Assembly (NCBI GenBank): GCA_030447045.1
Contig: JAUJMB010000086.1
Span: forward strand, 1-6,752
Length of the DNA: 6,752 bases
Reading direction: 5' to 3'
DNA from: Rubrobacteraceae bacterium
Lineage (GTDB): Bacteria > Actinomycetota > Rubrobacteria > Rubrobacterales > Rubrobacteraceae
Made by a program: the position numbers and the translations under genes. The notes beneath the pieces are model-generated. The model saw only the letters and a list, made by a program, of their open reading frames with translations. It was not told where the DNA came from and did not search any database. This document shows, in pieces, positions 1-6,006 of this stretch; positions within the stretch are counted from its first letter, which is position 1, and each line of letters starts with the position of its first letter.

Positions 1-431
1 TCGTGGTGCGCACGGCCGGGCTGTACGGCACGGCGACCAGCCGCAAGGGCTGGACCTTTCCCGAGCTCATGCTCCAGAAGGCCAGAGACGAGGGCTCTGT
101 GAGCGTGGTGACCGACCAGGTGTTGTCGCCGACGTTTACGGCGGACCTGGCGGGCAAGACCAGGGAGCTTGTCGAGCGGGACGCGAAGGGCGTGTTCCAC
201 CTGACCAACGAAGGCGAGTGCTCGTGGTTCGAGTTCGCCCGGGGGACCTTCGAGCTGGCGGGGGTGGAGGCGGAGATGGAGCCGATCCAGACGGGGCAGA
301 CCGGGCGGCGGGCCCGCAGGCCGTCCTACTCGGCCCTGGCCACCTCCCGCCTGGCCGAGGTGGGCCTGGGCCCCATGCGCCCCTGGGAGGAGGCCCTGGG
401 CGATTACCTTCGGGCCAAGGGGTTGGGCTGA
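1..431 (+). CDS. rmlD: dTDP-4-dehydrorhamnose reductase, C-terminal part (5' end outside window)
   Basis: This is the C-terminal 142 or so residues of an RmlD-type reductase, which reduces dTDP-4-dehydro-6-deoxy-L-mannose to dTDP-L-rhamnose with NAD(P)H in the cytoplasm. The reading frame is open from base 3, and the first codons (GTG GTG) are internal Val, not a start. Visible family landmarks are RTAGLYG near the edge, the Q-V-L-S-P-T-F-T-ADLA stretch (substrate-binding lobe), GVFHLTNEGECSWFEFA, and the closing RPSYSAL followed by PWEEALGDYL. The Rossmann GxxGxxG and the catalytic YxxxK lie upstream and cannot be checked. The gene ends with TGA at 429-431, and rmlC starts 31 bp later on the same strand, so the two probably share a transcript. 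Other extended short-chain dehydrogenases are possible, but the rmlC neighbour makes RmlD by far the likeliest reading. Confidence 0.93.
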   Translation, partial: VVRTAGLYGTATSRKGWTFPELMLQKARDEGSVSVVTDQVLSPTFTADLAGKTRELVERDAKGVFHLTNEGECSWFEFARGTFELAGVEAEMEPIQTGQTGRRARRPSYSALATSRLAEVGLGPMRPWEEALGDYLRAKGLG

Positions 432-462
432 CGGAGACGCTTCTCGCGATGGGGGGTCGAAG

Positions 463-1104
463 GTGAAGATACTCGGGGTAGAGCAACTAGAGATACCGGA
501 GATAAAGGTCGTAAGGTTCGCCCGCTTCCGCGACGAGCGGGGCTACTTTACGGAGCACTTCAGGAAGAGCGATCTCCAGACGGACCCCCTCACCCCTTTC
601 ATGCGGGGGGTCGAGTTCGTCCAGACCAACGAGAGCTTCTCCAGGACCGGGACCGTGAGGGGCCTCCATTTCCAGTGGAACCCCTACATGGGCAAGCTCG
701 TGAGGACCCTTCACGGGCACATGGTGGACCTGGTGCTCGACATACGAAGGGGATCACCCAACTTCGGCAGGGCCATCGCCCACGACATGCCCTCCAACGC
801 GGACGAAGACTCCAACGAGTGGATCTGGGTCCCCCCGGGGTTCGCCCACGGGAACGTGTTCCTCGAGGATACCTCGATAGAGTACTTCTGCTCCGGCGAG
901 TACAGCCCGGGGAACGAGGCCGGGATCTCCCCCCTCGCCGAGGACATCGACTGGTCCCTGTGCGACCCCGGCCTGAGGGAGACCTTCCACGAGATCGCGT
1001 CGGGTTCGTCCCTGATCACGGACAAAGACAGGAACGGTCTCTCCGTCTCCGCCTGGGAGGGCGACGAGAGGTCGGAGAACTTTATCTACTCCGAGGGAGC
1101 CTGA
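463..1104 (+). CDS. rmlC: dTDP-4-dehydrorhamnose 3,5-epimerase
   Basis: A 213-residue cupin-fold epimerase that converts dTDP-4-dehydro-6-deoxy-D-glucose to the L-lyxo form, the step before RmlD. The family core is clear: RDERGYFTE (23-31), RGLHFQ (66-71), GKLVR (77-81), DIRRGSP (93-99), PPGFAHG (124-130) and the Y-F-C-S-G-E-Y segment (141-147). From my memory of the M. tuberculosis enzyme (H62, Y132, D171), the matching catalytic residues are H69, Y141 and D189 (in LITDKDR), so the enzyme should be active. The usual W-N/D-D-P stretch after EAGI is about two residues shorter here (SPLAEDIDW). The start is GTG at 463. A run of six G at 451-456, six bases upstream, can act as a ribosome site, and I see no in-frame ATG just upstream. 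It follows rmlD in an apparent operon and runs into a convergent gene. Confidence 0.95.
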   Translation: MKILGVEQLEIPEIKVVRFARFRDERGYFTEHFRKSDLQTDPLTPFMRGVEFVQTNESFSRTGTVRGLHFQWNPYMGKLVRTLHGHMVDLVLDIRRGSPNFGRAIAHDMPSNADEDSNEWIWVPPGFAHGNVFLEDTSIEYFCSGEYSPGNEAGISPLAEDIDWSLCDPGLRETFHEIASGSSLITDKDRNGLSVSAWEGDERSENFIYSEGA

Positions 1105-1106
1105 GC

Positions 1107-1126
1107 CGGGGGCTCACCACCCCCCG
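1107..1126 (+). terminator. Candidate terminator hairpin of the rmlDC operon
   Basis: CGGGGG (1107-1112) and CCCCCG (1121-1126) form a perfect 6-bp G/C stem with an 8-base loop, starting three bases after the rmlC stop. There is no U-tract. High-GC actinobacteria often have hairpin terminators without one, so this is plausible but not proven. Its right arm is shared with the hairpin described for the opposite strand. Confidence 0.45.
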
Positions 1127-1140
1127 ACGTAGAGCGGGGG
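1121..1140 (-). terminator. Candidate terminator hairpin of the wzm-wzt-GT2 operon, sharing an arm
   Basis: The same C-rich arm (1121-1126) also pairs perfectly with CGGGGG at 1135-1140, again with an 8-base loop. A transcript coming from the right meets this pair first, about ten bases past the glycosyltransferase stop codon. It cannot form together with the hairpin at 1107-1126. No U-tract follows on the minus strand. Confidence 0.42.
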
Positions 1141-1149
1141 CCCGAGGTT

Positions 1150-2166
1150 TCATCCACGGCCGAGACGCGTCCCCATCCGGTCCCGCGTCCTGCGCGCGAT
1201 GCTCTTCGTCGCCTCGATCGCCGATCCCCTGAGCAGGGCGAGGATCTCGCCGCCCGAGACCCTTTTCTCGCCCTGTATCTGGCGCCGCTTCTTGAGCATG
1301 AGCGGCAGATGGAGCCGGGCCTCGGAGAGGCCCCGCAACTGCGCCCGCAACGAGCCGGTCGCGGCGGCGGCGAGCAGGCGCGCGGCCTGCTCGAGGACGA
1401 AGAACGGAAGCACGTGCGGTATCGCTGAGAGGGGGAGGTTCTTTACCAGCAGGCTCACGCTGTTGCGGGCGCCAAGCCGCGTCGCCGTCGCGCTCCTCTT
1501 GCCGCCCGTGGAGACGCTCCCGACGTGGTAGACGACAGAGCGCGGCACGTAGAGGCACCTGTGGCCGGCGAGCTGGGCCCTGAAGCTCACGTCCGCATCC
1601 TCACAGTAGGCGAAAAAGTCCTCGTCGAAGAGGCCTATGTCCTCGAAGAGCGAGCGCCGGTACAGGGCCGCCGCCGCGCAAGCCCCGAACACGAACCTCT
1701 CTCGCTCGAACTGCCCGCGGTCGACCTCCCCGTGCCCGAGCCGGTACGGGAGCCCGCTCCCCCTGAGCGCGTCCCCAGCCCCGTCGAGCACGCGTCGGTC
1801 TTCGAAGTCCACGAGCTTGCTCGCGAAGAGGCCGGCCTCGGGGCGGCGCTCCGCCGCCTCCACGAGCGTCTGCAGCCACCCCGGGTCCTGCTCCGTGTCG
1901 TTGTTCAGGAGCACGACGAGCTCGGCCTCGGAGGCAGATATCCCGGCGTTCACCGCCCCGGAGAAGCCCCGGTTCTCCGGCAGGGCGAGAGTCCGGACCT
2001 CGGGGAAGTTCTCCCTGACGGACGCGACAGAGCCGTCCGTGGAGGCGCTGTCCACCACGATCGTCTCGAAGTCCCGGAACGTCTGGCGGCGCAGGGACTC
2101 CAGGCACGGTCCGAGGAACTCCCTCGTGTTCCAGTTCGGGATGACCACCGCGACGCGGGGGGGCAT
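1150..2166 (-). CDS. Glycosyltransferase family 2, probable rhamnosyltransferase
   Basis: A 338-residue GT-A fold enzyme expected to add a sugar from a nucleotide donor to a growing surface glycan on the cytoplasmic side of the membrane. Landmarks: VVIPNWN (7-13) and VVDSASTDGS (37-46) of the nucleotide site, ENRGFSGAVNAG (64-75), LLNNDTE (87-92) holding the metal-binding NND that replaces DxD, GACAAAALYRR (161-171), and FAYCEDADVSFR (185-196) with the acidic base region. YHVGS follows at 213-217. The layout matches the WbbL/RfbF-like rhamnosyltransferase group of GT2. The rhamnose substrate is inferred from the adjacent rml genes and not from a diagnostic residue. The C-terminal 100 residues are Arg/Leu rich and may lie on the membrane. 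The ATG at 2166 is five bases past the wzt stop and has no strong ribosome site, which suggests coupled translation. It is the last gene of the minus-strand operon. Confidence 0.9.
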   Translation of the reverse strand: MPPRVAVVIPNWNTREFLGPCLESLRRQTFRDFETIVVDSASTDGSVASVRENFPEVRTLALPENRGFSGAVNAGISASEAELVVLLNNDTEQDPGWLQTLVEAAERRPEAGLFASKLVDFEDRRVLDGAGDALRGSGLPYRLGHGEVDRGQFERERFVFGACAAAALYRRSLFEDIGLFDEDFFAYCEDADVSFRAQLAGHRCLYVPRSVVYHVGSVSTGGKRSATATRLGARNSVSLLVKNLPLSAIPHVLPFFVLEQAARLLAAAATGSLRAQLRGLSEARLHLPLMLKKRRQIQGEKRVSGGEILALLRGSAIEATKSIARRTRDRMGTRLGRG

Positions 2167-2171
2167 GGCGC

Positions 2172-3554
2172 TCAGGCCGGCGGCCCGTTCTCCGCGGGCT
2201 CCAGGACCCGCACCTCCGTGGGCAGGTCCACGAGCCCCCGCACCGAACGGCCGTCCTCGGGCGGCAGTACCTCAAGGGTGGCGATCGCCTCGGCCCGGCT
2301 GAGGCAGGCGTGGGCGCCGGCGCGCGGCGCGTGGACGGACGCGTCCACGGCGTAGAAGCCGGGCCGCAGGGCAACCGCGAAGGCGAAGTCGACCGAGAGG
2401 CGATCCCCGCGCCCCCTCGGCCCGACCGGGGCCCCCTCGTCCGCCGTGCCCGTCGCGAACACCCCGAGGCCGTCCCCGTCGCGCAACGCGAGGCTCAGGA
2501 CGCTCTCCTCTTCGTCCCTGTGGTACTGGAGTTGGACCCGCACGGTGACGCCGGCGCCCGAGGCGACCGCGCGGACCGGCTCCCCGTTCCAGTCCAGCAA
2601 CTCCGCCCCGAGGACCGTAGCCTCGCCGGAGGGCGGTGGGACGGCGCCGTTCGGGCTGCCGTTTCGGGCGCCGTTGGCTCCGTTACGCGGGGCACGCCCG
2701 CGGGCGCCGTTGGCGCGGGGGCCGTCCCTGAAGGGGGTGTCCTCCTCGTCCTCGTGCTCTATGGAGTAGTCCAGTTGGCGCTCCTGATCGCTCCGGCCGT
2801 CTCTGGCCTTCTTGGCGTCCTGGGAGTCTTCCAGAAGGGCGCGGTACTGGTCCACGACCTCGGCCGGTTCGCCGGTGGTGATCAGGCGCCCCTTGTGGAG
2901 CAGGATGGCCTCCGTGCAGAACCTCTTCACCATCCCGATGCTGTGGGAGACGAAGAGGACCGTCGTGCCCGAGTCGCGCAGGTCGTACATGCGCTGGAGG
3001 GCCTTCTTCTTGAAGGCCGCATCACCCGCCGAGAGGGCCTCGTCGAGGACCAGGATGTCGGCCTCCACGTTCACGGCGACGGCGAAGCCCAGGCGCGACT
3101 TCATACCGCTGGAGTAGGTCTTGATGGGCTGGTCCATGAACGCGCCGATGTCGGCGAAGGCCTCGATGTCGTCCATCCGGGCCAGCATCTCGTCGCGGCT
3201 TATGCCCAGGATCAGGCCGTTCAGCATCACGTTGTCGCGCCCGGTGAACTCCGGGTTGAAGCCCGCACCCGTCGAGAAGATCGCCGCCAGGCGACCGTCC
3301 ACCCTGACCTCGCCCGCGGTCGGGCGCGAGACGCCCGAGATCATCTTCAGCAGCGTGCTCTTGCCGGCCCCGTTGCGCCCCAGGATGCCAAGGGTGGAGC
3401 CGGCCTCGATCTCCAGGTCCACGTCCTCGACGGCCCAGAACTCGTGGGTGCTGCTCGCCTTGCCCGGCCTGAAGAGGTCCTTTATCCACGAGGAGCGGCT
3501 GGAGGAGATCCTGTACCGTTTTCCGACGCCTTTTAGCGATATGACGGGGGTCAT
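2172..3554 (-). CDS. wzt: Polysaccharide export ABC transporter ATPase with C-terminal putative glycan-binding domain
   Basis: A 460-residue ATPase of the Wzt/TagH type that powers export of a lipid-linked polysaccharide through the Wzm permease. The nucleotide-binding domain spans about 1-240: Walker A GRNGAGKST (59-67), the family-typical GAGFNPEFTGRDN (96-108), signature YSSGM (147-151), Walker B ILVLDEAL (167-174), D-loop SAGD and H-loop His204. An acidic then Asn-Gly-Ala-rich linker (about 245-310) leads to a beta-rich C-terminal domain (about 311-450), placed and composed like the Wzt carbohydrate-binding domain. In E. coli O8/O9a that domain recognises the modified non-reducing end of the chain. 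The ATG at 3554 overlaps the wzm stop in an ATGA (3551-3554), a sign of translational coupling. The frame stays open upstream to 4316, but that part is a shadow of wzm. TagH or a capsule exporter would be alternative names; the C-terminal extension favours Wzt. Confidence 0.94.
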   Translation of the reverse strand: MTPVISLKGVGKRYRISSSRSSWIKDLFRPGKASSTHEFWAVEDVDLEIEAGSTLGILGRNGAGKSTLLKMISGVSRPTAGEVRVDGRLAAIFSTGAGFNPEFTGRDNVMLNGLILGISRDEMLARMDDIEAFADIGAFMDQPIKTYSSGMKSRLGFAVAVNVEADILVLDEALSAGDAAFKKKALQRMYDLRDSGTTVLFVSHSIGMVKRFCTEAILLHKGRLITTGEPAEVVDQYRALLEDSQDAKKARDGRSDQERQLDYSIEHEDEEDTPFRDGPRANGARGRAPRNGANGARNGSPNGAVPPPSGEATVLGAELLDWNGEPVRAVASGAGVTVRVQLQYHRDEEESVLSLALRDGDGLGVFATGTADEGAPVGPRGRGDRLSVDFAFAVALRPGFYAVDASVHAPRAGAHACLSRAEAIATLEVLPPEDGRSVRGLVDLPTEVRVLEPAENGPPA

Positions 3555-4396
3555 AGCCTGTCCGCGAACCCCCCCTTGAGCCGGTTGAAAAGCGCGAACC
3601 CGGCGACGAAGAGCGCGACGGAGAACAGCGTGAAGTACAGCGTCGAGAGGCCGCCCGGCAGGTTGCCGAAGAGCACGGCCTCCCTGTAGGCGTTGACGAG
3701 ATACGCCAGCGGGTTGTAGTCCACGACCCACCGGATCTCCTCGGGCAGCCGGTCCGGCGTCCAGATGATGGGCGTCAGGAAGAAGGTGCCCCGGATCACC
3801 GGCCGCATCACCTCGGTGAGGTCGGGCAGGTAGGTGCCGACCACCGCCATGAAGTACGACAGGCCCAGGATGAACACCACCTGAAGCACCACGATGAACG
3901 GCAGCGCCAGCGCCGTCCAGTGCAGGTCCCTCCCGAAGAGCACGACGACTATAAGCAGCGCCCCCACCCCGAAAAACTTGTCTATCATCGACGCGATGGT
4001 GTTCGTGAACGGCAGTATCTCCATCGGGAAGATGACCTTCTGCACCAGCCCGGCGCTGCTCCTGACGGCGTTCATCCCCTTGTTCATCGCCTCCGAGAAG
4101 GCCAGGAACGGCAGGAGGCCGCAGTACAGGTACAGCCCGAAGTTGAGGTTCGGATGATCGTCCACCAGCCTGATCTTTATCCCGACCGCGTCGGAGAAGA
4201 TGAGCGCGAGAAAGAAGACCCAGACAAGCGGGCTGAGCAGTATCCACGAGAGCCCCAGGTAAGAGCGCTTGTAGCTGCGTGTCACCTGCCGCTGGATAAA
4301 GTACTTGACCAACCACCGCCTGCGCCAGAAAGTCGCGAGCCCGTCGAAGAACTCGCCCACGGTGCTCTTCTTAGCGCTGGAGATGTACGTTGCCAA
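3551..4396 (-). CDS. wzm: Polysaccharide export ABC transporter permease (ABC-2 type)
   Basis: An integral membrane permease of the Wzm/TagG/KpsM group, the channel partner of the downstream ATPase. I chose the TTG at 4396 (281 residues, about the usual size) because AGAGGA lies five bases upstream. GTG at 4423 is an alternative, and the frame stays open to 4576. The family signature RQVTRSYKRSYLGLSW (36-51) precedes the first membrane span (about 48-68). Further hydrophobic stretches are at about 87-102, 142-155, 162-186, 203-213 and 252-271, giving roughly six spans. PDLTEVMRPV (191-200), the FFLTPIIW stretch (205-212) and YNPLAYLVNAYRE (227-239) are typical of the family. It heads the wzm-wzt-GT2 operon; its TGA overlaps the wzt start by four bases. 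The promoter must lie in the 344-bp gap upstream. TAAACT about 35 bases ahead of the start is a weak -10 candidate with no good -35. Confidence 0.92.
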   Translation of the reverse strand: MATYISSAKKSTVGEFFDGLATFWRRRWLVKYFIQRQVTRSYKRSYLGLSWILLSPLVWVFFLALIFSDAVGIKIRLVDDHPNLNFGLYLYCGLLPFLAFSEAMNKGMNAVRSSAGLVQKVIFPMEILPFTNTIASMIDKFFGVGALLIVVVLFGRDLHWTALALPFIVVLQVVFILGLSYFMAVVGTYLPDLTEVMRPVIRGTFFLTPIIWTPDRLPEEIRWVVDYNPLAYLVNAYREAVLFGNLPGGLSTLYFTLFSVALFVAGFALFNRLKGGFADRL

Positions 4397-4586
4397 AAGA
4401 ATCCTCTGCCTAGCCGATGCCACCCGGTAGTTTAAGGCCTGAGGACGGGAAATCCAGCGAGACCGCCCGCCGGGCCGCCCGGCGCGCAACGCGCGGCCGC
4501 TCTTGGCCCATAGGTCGGGGTACGGTCGCCCGGCATGGGCATCATCGCCCCGGCGACCCGCACGGGACGACGCCAATACACGAGAT

Positions 4587-4617
4587 CATGGGGACAGGTT
4601 TCGGAACCGTCCCTATG
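4587..4617. repeat. REP-like imperfect palindrome
   Basis: A 31-base element folds into one long hairpin. The outer CATG/TATG pairs with one G-T wobble, GGGAC (4591-4595) pairs with GTCCC (4609-4613), one A at 4596 is bulged, GGTT (4597-4600) pairs with AACC (4605-4608), and the loop is TCGG. That is 13 pairs with a single bulge, far beyond neighbouring chance palindromes. GGGGACAGG next to a CCTGTCCCC-like complement resembles, from memory, the palindromes that accompany REP-associated Y1 transposases. Only one copy is present here, so repeat status is inference. A terminator or RNA stem is the alternative, but no U-tract follows on either strand. Confidence 0.5.
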
Positions 4618-4711
4618 CCGAACGGCCGAAGAACCCCGGGCATCTTCTCCCGATGCTTACCCGGTATCCGCGAACGCAACTGTTCCCAAAGCCCACGAGC
4701 TTCGAGCCCGG

Positions 4712-4737
4712 AGCCACCGCGGAGCGGCGTGGTGGCT
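4712..4737 (-). terminator. Candidate terminator of the amidase gene
   Basis: AGCCACCGCG (4712-4721) pairs with CGTGGTGGCT (4728-4737) over ten positions with one G-T wobble and a six-base loop. On the minus strand the hairpin begins three bases after the amidase stop codon (4741-4743). No U-tract follows. Position and strength make a terminator the simplest reading. Confidence 0.55.
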
Positions 4738-4740
4738 GGC

Positions 4741-5850
4741 TCACTTGAAGCGGCGGATCAGCCTCAGGTACTTATCGTACGGGAAATACTGGCCCGGGCA
4801 GTAGTGGTCGGTGCCCGGCACCCTGTTGTGCTCGATGATGTGCTGCCGGTCTACCCTTATCTTGTGCCTCCTGCAGCAGTAGGCCGCCAGCTTGGCTGAT
4901 GCCCGTATCTTGGCGTCTGTCCAGGTCTTGCTATTATCGGCGTAGCCGCCGTGCTCGATGCCGATGGAGTGCTTGTTGTACTCCCAGTTGCCCGCGTGCC
5001 AGGCGACGTCTTCGTGCCGGACGCACTGGACCACCGCGCCCCTGTCGCCCACCACGTAGTGGGCGGAGACGTTGGAATCGGAGTTCTGGAACCAGCTCAC
5101 GGTGCCCGCCACGGTGCCCTGGGCGACGTGGACGACGAGCCTGTCTATGTTGACGTCTCGTTCGCGGTTGAAGCCTCCGCTATAGTTGCCGCTGTAAGCG
5201 GGATGCCAGGTGGCCCCGCTGTAGTCCATGGAAGACCGGGCCGTGACCACGGTCGGGACTTCCACGTCCTGGGGCGCCAGCTTCAGGCTCTCACCGGTCG
5301 AGATGGTCGACGAGGCTCCGCTTTCTAGCGTTCGGAAGACCTCCTGGGCGTACAACCCAGTGCCGCCGTACTCGGCCACCGGCTCGTACCAGCCGTCGAG
5401 CCCCGACGGCTTCGTATCGCCCGCCATCGCCGAGAGGACCGCGGCCCCACCGCGGACGTTGGCCGCCCGCTCGCTCTTGAGTGCCTGTTCGGAGAGACCG
5501 GTCAGGCCCGCGGCCCGGCCCAGGGTGTCCCTGGAAGGGTTCTGGTAGAGCTGCATGATGCCGTAGGCGCCGCGACCGTGCAGGTCGCCGGGTTCGTAGT
5601 CGCTGGCGCTCGGCGGGGGCATCTCCCAGAGCGTGTTCGTGTAGCCCATCGCCAGCAGCAACTCCCGCGGGACACCGTACTCCGCGGCCGCGGCCCGGAA
5701 CTCTTCGGCCAGGGAAGAGCCTGATTGGGCCAGCACCCTTCCGCCTGCCGTGCCAAGAAGGACCGCCCCCGCGACGCCAACGCCGCCAAGCCTCAGAAAG
5801 TTGCGACGGTCCATCTTCGGGGACGGACCAGCCCTACACCCTTCGCACAT
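4741..5850 (-). CDS. Tat-exported N-acetylmuramoyl-L-alanine amidase with N-terminal lysozyme-like domain
   Basis: A 369-residue secreted wall hydrolase predicted to cut the bond between MurNAc and the stem peptide. The N-terminus has a twin-arginine signal (DRRNFLRL, 14-21), a hydrophobic stretch (22-36) and a likely cleavage after VLA (39-41). Residues about 47-145 resemble a lysozyme-like transglycosylase fold, with YGVPRELLLAMGY (58-70) and GAYGIMQL (94-101). The place where the catalytic Glu is expected holds Asn72. After a linker, about 212-355 is an Amidase_2/PGRP-type domain: zinc ligands H241 (VVHVAQGT), H341 and C351 (HNRVPGT then CPG), plus SAHYVV (262-267), AWHAGN (283-288) and IGIEHGG (296-302). 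The ATG at 5850 follows GGAGGGG with good spacing; ATG 5814 is an alternative with no ribosome site. It stands alone on its strand, 344 bp upstream of wzm and divergent from the sulfotransferase. I do not recognise a specific gene name. Confidence 0.92.
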   Translation of the reverse strand: MCEGCRAGPSPKMDRRNFLRLGGVGVAGAVLLGTAGGRVLAQSGSSLAEEFRAAAAEYGVPRELLLAMGYTNTLWEMPPPSASDYEPGDLHGRGAYGIMQLYQNPSRDTLGRAAGLTGLSEQALKSERAANVRGGAAVLSAMAGDTKPSGLDGWYEPVAEYGGTGLYAQEVFRTLESGASSTISTGESLKLAPQDVEVPTVVTARSSMDYSGATWHPAYSGNYSGGFNRERDVNIDRLVVHVAQGTVAGTVSWFQNSDSNVSAHYVVGDRGAVVQCVRHEDVAWHAGNWEYNKHSIGIEHGGYADNSKTWTDAKIRASAKLAAYCCRRHKIRVDRQHIIEHNRVPGTDHYCPGQYFPYDKYLRLIRRFK

Positions 5851-5884
5851 CGCTTCCCCCTCCGGAAGAACTCGTTTCGACTCG

Positions 5885-5920
5885 TATATTATCGACCATA
5901 AGAGCCGCGACTTATAGGCC
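5885..5920. promoter_or_regulatory. Candidate divergent promoter region with small inverted repeat
   Basis: This AT-rich patch lies in the 156-bp gap between two divergent genes. On the minus strand GATAAT (5893-5888) is a fair -10 for the amidase, giving a leader of about 30 bases, but the -35 is poor. On the plus strand TCGACC (5892-5897) and TATAGG (5914-5919), 16 bases apart, could serve the sulfotransferase. ATAAG (5898-5902) and CTTAT (5911-5915) form a perfect inverted repeat with an 8-base spacer and could be an operator. All of this rests on consensus matching by eye. Confidence 0.3.
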
Positions 5921-6006
5921 ACCCGGACAGAAAAAAGGAAAACGCACGGATCCATACCCGGGGCGTTCCGCGCCCGCGGAGTTCGGCACTACTCAAAGGG
6001 GGGATG

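Larger units (their letters stand above)
4397..4740. other. Intergenic region between wzm and the amidase gene
   Basis: This 344-bp stretch has no convincing gene. Open frames through it have no ribosome site and no recognisable protein. It must hold the wzm promoter. Next to the amidase stop is a strong hairpin, and in the middle is a longer imperfect palindrome; both are listed separately. The part at 4461-4500 is extremely G/C rich and includes CGCGC-AAC-GCGCG (4483-4495), too short and too much in line with base composition to interpret. I see nothing else in it. Confidence 0.7.

Noticed and set aside
913..985. Apparent loss of a catalytic Asp in RmlC because the W-D-D-P stretch is missing
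   Set aside because: By recall of the M. tuberculosis enzyme, the catalytic Asp lies in the later LSDRD-type motif, which is present here as Asp189.
1525..2355. 276-residue plus-strand frame opposite the glycosyltransferase and wzt end
   Set aside because: It spans two well-supported minus-strand genes and has no family motifs or ribosome site.
2310..3536. 408-residue open frame on the plus strand across wzt
   Set aside because: It is the antisense shadow of a gene with clear ABC motifs. It has no ribosome site or recognisable domain, and its Arg/Ala/Gly/Val-rich make-up is typical of high-GC shadow frames.
3555..4316. Upstream extension of the wzt frame
   Set aside because: This part overlaps wzm in another frame and reads as low-complexity Arg/Gly/Ala sequence. 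The ATGA overlap at 3551-3554 gives the real start.
4628..4656. Short inverted repeats GAAGA/TCTTC and GCATC/GATGC beside the REP-like hairpin
   Set aside because: Five-base arms with seven- to ten-base loops are expected by chance, and they do not extend the neighbouring hairpin.
5851..5955. Upstream extension of the amidase frame to an ATG at 5955
   Set aside because: The ATG at 5850 has a strong GGAGGGG site and gives a normal Tat signal. The extension would bury that signal and uses AT-rich promoter-like DNA.
5957..5980. Two overlapping G/C hairpins in the sulfotransferase leader (GGGCG/CGCCC and CCGC/GCGG)
   Set aside because: The stems are only four to six pairs in very G/C-rich DNA, so chance is likely. 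There is no sign of a riboswitch or leader peptide.
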